Positions 60,096-64,000 of a DNA stretch of 64,000 nucleotides are shown piece after piece. The notes beneath the pieces were generated by a model that was given only the letters and a program-made list of their open reading frames with translations, was not told the DNA's origin and did no database searches. How positions within the stretch are numbered: position 1 is the first letter of the stretch; each line of letters begins with the position of its first letter. Origin of the DNA: Alphaproteobacteria bacterium UBA3612 (lineage in GTDB: Bacteria; Pseudomonadota; Alphaproteobacteria; Sphingomonadales; Sphingomonadaceae); NCBI GenBank assembly GCA_002375465.1, contig DFLT01000005.1, forward strand, positions 260,870-324,869. Reading direction: 5' to 3'. The position numbers and the translations under genes are program-made.

Positions 60096-60479
60096 ATGGC
60101 TGTTTCTCGAGGTACGGAACTCGGCCGCGTGCGCGGCCTCGGCTCGGCGAAGGGCGGGGCGCACCATTGGTGGGTGCAGCGCCTGACGGCGGTATCTAAC
60201 CTTCTTTTGCTCACGTGGTTCATCGTGTCCCTGGTGACCCTTCCCCGGCTTGACCATTTCACGATGGTGGAGTGGCTGCGGCAACCGTGGGTCGCGGTGC
60301 CGCTCGCTTTGATGACGATCAGCATCTTCTATCATCTGCGCCTGGGCCTTCAGGTGCTTGTGGAAGATTATTCCGACGGTGGGACGCGCATCGCGCTGCT
60401 GCTCCTCATCAGTGCTTTTGCCATCGTGGGCGGCGCCCTTTCACTTTTCTCCATCTTCACCATCGCGCTCGGCGCGTAG
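60096..60479 (+). CDS. sdhD: succinate dehydrogenase hydrophobic anchor subunit
   Basis: Membrane subunit of 127 residues. ATG 60096 lies two bases after the sdhC stop. It has RVRGLGSAKGGAHHWWVQRLTA at the N-terminus and three helices; the haem-ligand His is in FYHLRLGLQVLVEDY. Partner of SdhC in quinone reduction. Confidence 0.93.
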   Translation: MAVSRGTELGRVRGLGSAKGGAHHWWVQRLTAVSNLLLLTWFIVSLVTLPRLDHFTMVEWLRQPWVAVPLALMTISIFYHLRLGLQVLVEDYSDGGTRIALLLLISAFAIVGGALSLFSIFTIALGA

Positions 60480-60494
60480 GATTACGAGACCTTC

Positions 60495-62297
60495 ATGGCC
60501 AGCAAGTTTAACGAAACCTATCCCATAACCGACCACACCTACGATGCGGTCGTCGTCGGCGCCGGCGGTTCCGGCCTGCGTGCCGCGATGGGCATTGCAG
60601 AAACCGGTCTGAAAACCGCCTGCATTACGAAGGTGTTTCCGACGCGCTCGCACACGGTGGCGGCACAGGGCGGCATTGCTGCTAGCCTGGGGAATATGGG
60701 GCCGGATCATTGGACCTGGCACATGTTCGATACGGTAAAGGGCTCCGATTGGCTGGGCGATCAGGATGCCATCGAATATCTGTGTCGGGAGGCTCCTGCC
60801 GCAGTTTTCGAGCTGGAACATTACGGTGTGCCATTCAGCCGTACGGAGGAAGGCAAGATCTATCAGCGCGCGTTCGGCGGCATGACCCAGAATATGGGCG
60901 AGGGCCCGGCTGCCCAGCGCACATGTGCCGCCGCCGACCGTACCGGCCACGCCATGTTGCACGCGCTCTATCAGCAGAGCCTGCGCTACGACACGGATTT
61001 CTTTATCGAATATTTCGCGCTCGACCTGATCATGGATGCCGATGGCGCTTGCCGTGGTGTGATTGCCATGGACATGGAAACCGGCACGCTCCACCGCTTC
61101 CGCGCTCACAATACCGTGCTTGCGACGGGTGGCTATGGTCGCGCCTATTTCAGCGCGACCTCGGCTCATACCTGCACCGGTGATGGCGGCGGCATGGTAC
61201 TGCGCGCCGGTCTGGCGATGCAGGACATGGAATTCGTGCAGTTCCATCCGACGGGAGTTTACGGTGCCGGTGTTCTCATCACCGAGGGCGCGCGCGGCGA
61301 GGGCGGCTATCTGACAAACTCCGAGGGCGAACGTTTTATGGAGCGCTATGCTCCCTCGGCAAAGGATCTTGCCAGCCGCGACGTCGTGTCCCGCTCAATG
61401 GCGATGGAAATGCGTGAAGGGCGTGGCGTCGGTTCCGAAGGCGACCACATCAACCTTCACCTCGATCATATCGACGCGGATATTCTGGCCGAGCGTCTGC
61501 CGGGTATTTCGGAAACCGCGAAGATCTTTGCTGGTGTCGACGTAACGAAGGGACCGATCCCTGTTACGCCGACTGTCCATTATAATATGGGCGGAATACC
61601 TACGAATTATCATGGCGAAGTCGTTACCAAACGCGACGGAAATCCCGACAGTGTCGTACCGGGGCTGTTTGCCGTGGGTGAGGCAGGGTGCGTGTCCGTC
61701 CATGGTGCCAACCGACTAGGTTCCAACAGCCTGATCGATCTGGTCGTCTTTGGCCGTGGCACGGCGCACCGCATTCACGAAATCACTAAACCCGGAACAA
61801 AGCATGGTGATATCGACACGGCAGCGGACGAGAAGGCGCTGACGCGTCTCGACGGGTTCCGAAATGCAAAGGGCGGATCACCGACGGCGGAAGTTCGGCT
61901 GGCGATGCAGAAAACGATGCAGGCCAATTGTGCGGTTTTCCGTACTTCCGAGGTGCTTGAGGAGGGCAAGACAAAGATCAACGCCGTTTATCAGCGGATG
62001 GCTGATCTTGCGATTACGGACCGCAGCATGGTGTGGAATACCGATCTGATCGAGACGTTGGAACTCGACAATATGATCGGCCAGGCCGTTCTGACCATGA
62101 ACATGGCGGCAAATCGTACCGAAAGCCGCGGTGCCCACATGCACGAGGACTTCCCGGATCGGAATGACGACGAGTGGATGGTCCACAGCCTTGGCTGGTT
62201 CCGCGATGGTCAGGTGGAACTGAACACCAGGCCGGTGCATAGCTACACGCTGACCGACGACATCGACTACATCAAACCGAAGAAGCGGGTCTATTAA
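60495..62297 (+). CDS. sdhA: succinate dehydrogenase flavoprotein subunit
   Basis: Protein of 600 residues, family length. FAD motif AVVVGAGGSGLRAAMG; the covalent FAD His in TRSHTVAAQGG; active-site regions QFHPTGVYGAGVLITEGARGEGG, SRDVVSRSM and HYNMGGIPTNYHGEV; and GANRLGSNSLIDLVVFGR. It oxidises succinate to fumarate. The iron-sulfur subunit gene sdhB, usually next, is absent: a hairpin follows and the following genes are unrelated. Confidence 0.97.
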   Translation: MASKFNETYPITDHTYDAVVVGAGGSGLRAAMGIAETGLKTACITKVFPTRSHTVAAQGGIAASLGNMGPDHWTWHMFDTVKGSDWLGDQDAIEYLCREAPAAVFELEHYGVPFSRTEEGKIYQRAFGGMTQNMGEGPAAQRTCAAADRTGHAMLHALYQQSLRYDTDFFIEYFALDLIMDADGACRGVIAMDMETGTLHRFRAHNTVLATGGYGRAYFSATSAHTCTGDGGGMVLRAGLAMQDMEFVQFHPTGVYGAGVLITEGARGEGGYLTNSEGERFMERYAPSAKDLASRDVVSRSMAMEMREGRGVGSEGDHINLHLDHIDADILAERLPGISETAKIFAGVDVTKGPIPVTPTVHYNMGGIPTNYHGEVVTKRDGNPDSVVPGLFAVGEAGCVSVHGANRLGSNSLIDLVVFGRGTAHRIHEITKPGTKHGDIDTAADEKALTRLDGFRNAKGGSPTAEVRLAMQKTMQANCAVFRTSEVLEEGKTKINAVYQRMADLAITDRSMVWNTDLIETLELDNMIGQAVLTMNMAANRTESRGAHMHEDFPDRNDDEWMVHSLGWFRDGQVELNTRPVHSYTLTDDIDYIKPKKRVY

Positions 62298-62302
62298 GCT
62301 GC

Positions 62303-62321
62303 GGAGGCCGGGTGCCTCCGT
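62303..62321 (+). terminator. hairpin after sdhA
   Basis: CGGAGGC-CGGGT-GCCTCCG forms a perfect 7-bp stem with a 5-base loop, 5 bases after the sdhA stop codon. It is followed by TAGTTTCG, a weak T-stretch. It probably ends the sdhCDA transcript. Confidence 0.65.
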
Positions 62322-62527
62322 AGTTTCGCCATCCTGACTCCTGCCGCTGCGGCGGGCAGGTGATGCTCTCGCGGGGACGCTGTTTCAATTCGGTTGTGGT
62401 TTGCGAACGGATTTGTTTCAAAACCGTTAATTTTCAATTATATGCCGTTGCCTATGCAATGCCTGCATGGCTGATCCATGTTTAGACGCTCTGCTCAATC
62501 GCGGTCGTTGCCCCCAATTAAGCTCCA

Positions 62528-62571
62528 GTCGCCGCGGCTCTCCCCTCTCTCCCTCCCCGGGCCGCGGCGAC
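62528..62571 (+). promoter_or_regulatory. 11-bp perfect stem in leader of small ORF
   Basis: GTCGCCGCGGC (62528-62538) pairs exactly with GCCGCGGCGAC (62561-62571), enclosing a 22-base pyrimidine-rich loop. It ends six bases before AAGGAG, the ribosome-binding site of the 41-codon ORF at 62591. This could be a regulatory leader, a terminator of upstream transcription, or part of a small RNA. Also in the leader, an eight-codon frame MPAWLIHV starts at 62459. Confidence 0.6.
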
Positions 62572-62590
62572 ATTCGCAAGGAGACGAGAT

Positions 62591-62716
62591 ATGCAACCGC
62601 AGAACAACCAGACCATCGACGCCGCGACTGCCAGCGTCCGGGTGAAGCCGAGCCGCCGTATGACCACCCCGCGTCCGACGGCGAACATGCCGCTGTTCCA
62701 CGCATGGCGCCCGTAA
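62591..62716 (+). CDS. 41-residue small basic protein, unknown
   Basis: Short gene with strong start signals: AAGGAG (62578-62583) seven bases before ATG. The product starts MQPQNNQTIDAATASVRV, continues KPSRRMTTPRPTANMPLF and ends HAWRP. It is basic and proline-rich with no membrane segment or cysteine. I do not recognise a family. The ORF stop lies 24 bases from the convergent methyltransferase stop. Its leader holds a strong hairpin, suggesting post-transcriptional control. It may be a small cytosolic or nucleic-acid-binding protein. Confidence 0.6.
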   Translation: MQPQNNQTIDAATASVRVKPSRRMTTPRPTANMPLFHAWRP

Positions 62717-62740
62717 CCCGGGCCAGCGAAGAGGCGGACC

Positions 62741-63643
62741 TTAGCCTTTAGCGCGCGACAGGACGAGAATTGGCCATCCGGCATTCTCGTCTGCGTGAGA
62801 CAGGGCAAGGCCCGCTTCTTCATAGGCGGCCTGTACAGCCGCCGCCTGATCCGCGAGCAGCCCCGCCAGGATCAGCGTACCACTATCTGCCAAGGCTCCG
62901 GAAATATCCGCTGCCATGTCGATAAGCGGCTGCGCCAGAATATTGGCCAGGATCAGGTCATAGGGCGCCCGTTCCGACAGGGAAGGGTCCTGCAGCCCGT
63001 CGGCCACGACCAGCGCAATCTCGCCGGCACCGTCGCCCTCCCGCTCCGCATTGATGTCGATATTTTCCCGTGCCACATCGATGGAGCAGGGATCAATGTC
63101 GCTGGCGATGACGCGTGCGGTGGGAAACGCCTTCAACGCGCCCAGCGCCAGCAACGCCGTACCGGTTCCCAGGTCGAGAACGTTCTTCGGTGATGCCGAC
63201 AGGCGGTCGATTGCCCGCAGGCAACCTGCCGTTGTCGGATGATGACCGGTACCGAATGCCTGACTCGCTTCGATCTGCAGGCCGATGGCGTCGGCGGGTC
63301 GTTGATCAGCATCCTTCGCGGCATGTACGAAGAACCGCCCGGCCCGTATCGGGTCCAGCCCGGTCTGGCTGAGCGTCACCCAATCCTCGTCAGGAAGCAA
63401 CTCTACTACCGCGTCCACATTTGGCGATCTGGGCAGAAGCGTCCGCACCAATGCGACAAAGTCTGCGTCCGGCCTGTGCTCCAAATAGACGTCGAGCTGC
63501 AATTTCGCGGGGTCGTTTGGGTCGATCTCCACGATGGTCACGGCTGGTGGCGGGTCCATGTCGGCAAAGGCCGGGATATCCGCTTGCAACTCATCTGCAT
63601 CGGCCTTTGCGACCGGGAAGGTCAGTTTCCACGTTTCTGGCAT
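62741..63643 (-). CDS. prmA: ribosomal protein L11 methyltransferase (PrmA-like)
   Basis: SAM-dependent methyltransferase of 300 residues. ATG 63643 gives the usual MPETWKLTFPV start. The SAM site contains FGTGHHPTTAGCLRAID and NVLDLGTGTALLALGALK, then IASDIDPCSIDVARENIDIN and LILANILAQPL, the PrmA Asn-Ile-Leu-Ala motif. It would trimethylate ribosomal protein L11. The N-terminal substrate domain is kept. Confidence 0.9.
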   Translation of the reverse strand: MPETWKLTFPVAKADADELQADIPAFADMDPPPAVTIVEIDPNDPAKLQLDVYLEHRPDADFVALVRTLLPRSPNVDAVVELLPDEDWVTLSQTGLDPIRAGRFFVHAAKDADQRPADAIGLQIEASQAFGTGHHPTTAGCLRAIDRLSASPKNVLDLGTGTALLALGALKAFPTARVIASDIDPCSIDVARENIDINAEREGDGAGEIALVVADGLQDPSLSERAPYDLILANILAQPLIDMAADISGALADSGTLILAGLLADQAAAVQAAYEEAGLALSHADENAGWPILVLSRAKG

Positions 63644-63683
63644 GCCGCGCCTTATCGTGCGGATCGCAGCAGGAAAAGCATGA

Positions 63684-64000
63684 TCAGGCGCGCAGGAAGG
63701 CGACCATGTCCTCTGCCAGTTTTTCATGATGGGTGGCGGTCAGTCCATGTGGGGCGCTGTCATATTCAATCAGCTTTGCATTGCTACCGATCATCTTCGC
63801 CGCCTGGCGGCTTGACACATCGATGGGGACGATCTTGTCGCCCGTCCCGTGCAGCACGAGTGTAGGGACGTTAAATGCTCTGAGATCGCTACGAAAATCC
63901 GTATGAGCGAACGCATCGCCGCATGCCAGGGTAGCCCTGGGGCTGGCCATCATGGCCATCATCATCGTCCAATCCAGTGCAGCATCGCTAAGCGGGTGCT
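63684..64000 (-). CDS. alpha/beta hydrolase, C-terminal part (window-edge partial)
   Basis: Frame open through the window end, so the N-terminal part with the nucleophile is outside. The visible C-terminus reads HPLSDAALDWT ..., LACGDAFAHTDFRSDLRAFNVPTLVLHGTGDKIVPID (catalytic Asp in GTGDK) and SAPHGLTATH (catalytic His). This pattern is that of cofactor-free haloperoxidase/esterase-like hydrolases. Substrate unknown. It is read toward prmA on the same strand, 40 bases apart. Confidence 0.85.
   Translation of the reverse strand, partial: HPLSDAALDWTMMMAMMASPRATLACGDAFAHTDFRSDLRAFNVPTLVLHGTGDKIVPIDVSSRQAAKMIGSNAKLIEYDSAPHGLTATHHEKLAEDMVAFLRA

Noticed and set aside
1..64000. CRISPR array, prophage or restriction-modification system
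   Set aside because: No regularly spaced repeats, phage structural genes, integrase-tRNA junction or methylase/endonuclease pair was seen; the only tRNA has no integrase beside it.

Overview
The window looks like chromosomal DNA of a sphingomonad (alphaproteobacterium, Sphingomonadales). This is inferred from the high-GC coding style, three TonB-dependent receptors, the order phoR-pstC-pstA-pstB-phoU-phoB with long N-terminal extensions on PstC and PstA, and alphaproteobacterial-type glmS, glmU, class II DAHP synthase, DbpA-tailed helicase and sdhCDA. No plasmid, phage or CRISPR features were seen. The only mobile-element material is a decayed transposase junction at the left edge.

Layout. 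1-1.6 kb: remains of two unrelated transposases fused at about base 210, then a perfect 14-bp inverted repeat. 1.7-10.5 kb: a tightly overlapping seven-gene minus-strand operon (CoA ligase, RidA, hotdog thioesterase, acyl-CoA dehydrogenase, enoyl-CoA hydratase, SDR, fused flavin monooxygenase/reductase), with a divergent glutaryl-CoA dehydrogenase. Together these read as an aerobic CoA-dependent 2-aminobenzoate (anthranilate) route. 10.6-14.7 kb: a four-PAS GGDEF-EAL protein and a polysaccharide deacetylase. 15.1-25 kb: an epimerase-SPW-VKOR fusion without the usual redox cysteines, an XRE-cupin regulator, and a TonB receptor followed by a secreted beta-propeller amidohydrolase. A shared TTTGC-N7-GCAAA palindrome ties these together. 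25.1-34.3 kb: an orphan OmpR-type regulator and two TonB receptors, each with a Fur-like palindrome exactly 14 bp before its start codon. The second receptor heads an iron-uptake operon (TPR sulfotransferase, DUF3649, PepSY-TM, DUF3325 proteins).

34.5-46.5 kb is mostly housekeeping: tRNA-Glu(CUC), class II DAHP synthase, glutathione reductase, a single-domain response regulator, a small HNH protein, a tannase/feruloyl-esterase protein, a DEAD-box helicase, glmS, glmU and a phosphoglycolate-phosphatase-like HAD protein. 46.5-49.2 kb is a compact four-gene cassette: a small Tat-like exported protein, a PqqD-like protein, an HprK-related kinase and an NTP_transf_5 nucleotidyltransferase. It resembles a peptide- or protein-modifying system and is the best candidate here for something undescribed. 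49.4-55.7 kb is the phosphate-starvation locus, with a Pho-box-like site before pstC and no pstS. 55.9-64 kb: a DUF2939 protein, carbonic anhydrase, lipoyl synthase, a soluble methyl-accepting sensor, sdhCDA ending in a hairpin with no sdhB, a 41-residue small ORF with a strong leader hairpin, an L11-methyltransferase-like gene and the C-terminal part of an alpha/beta hydrolase cut by the window edge.

Functional names rest on motifs recognised by eye; no database search was run. Start codons were moved from the longest frame where a Shine-Dalgarno site or stop/start overlap with the neighbour pointed to an internal start.
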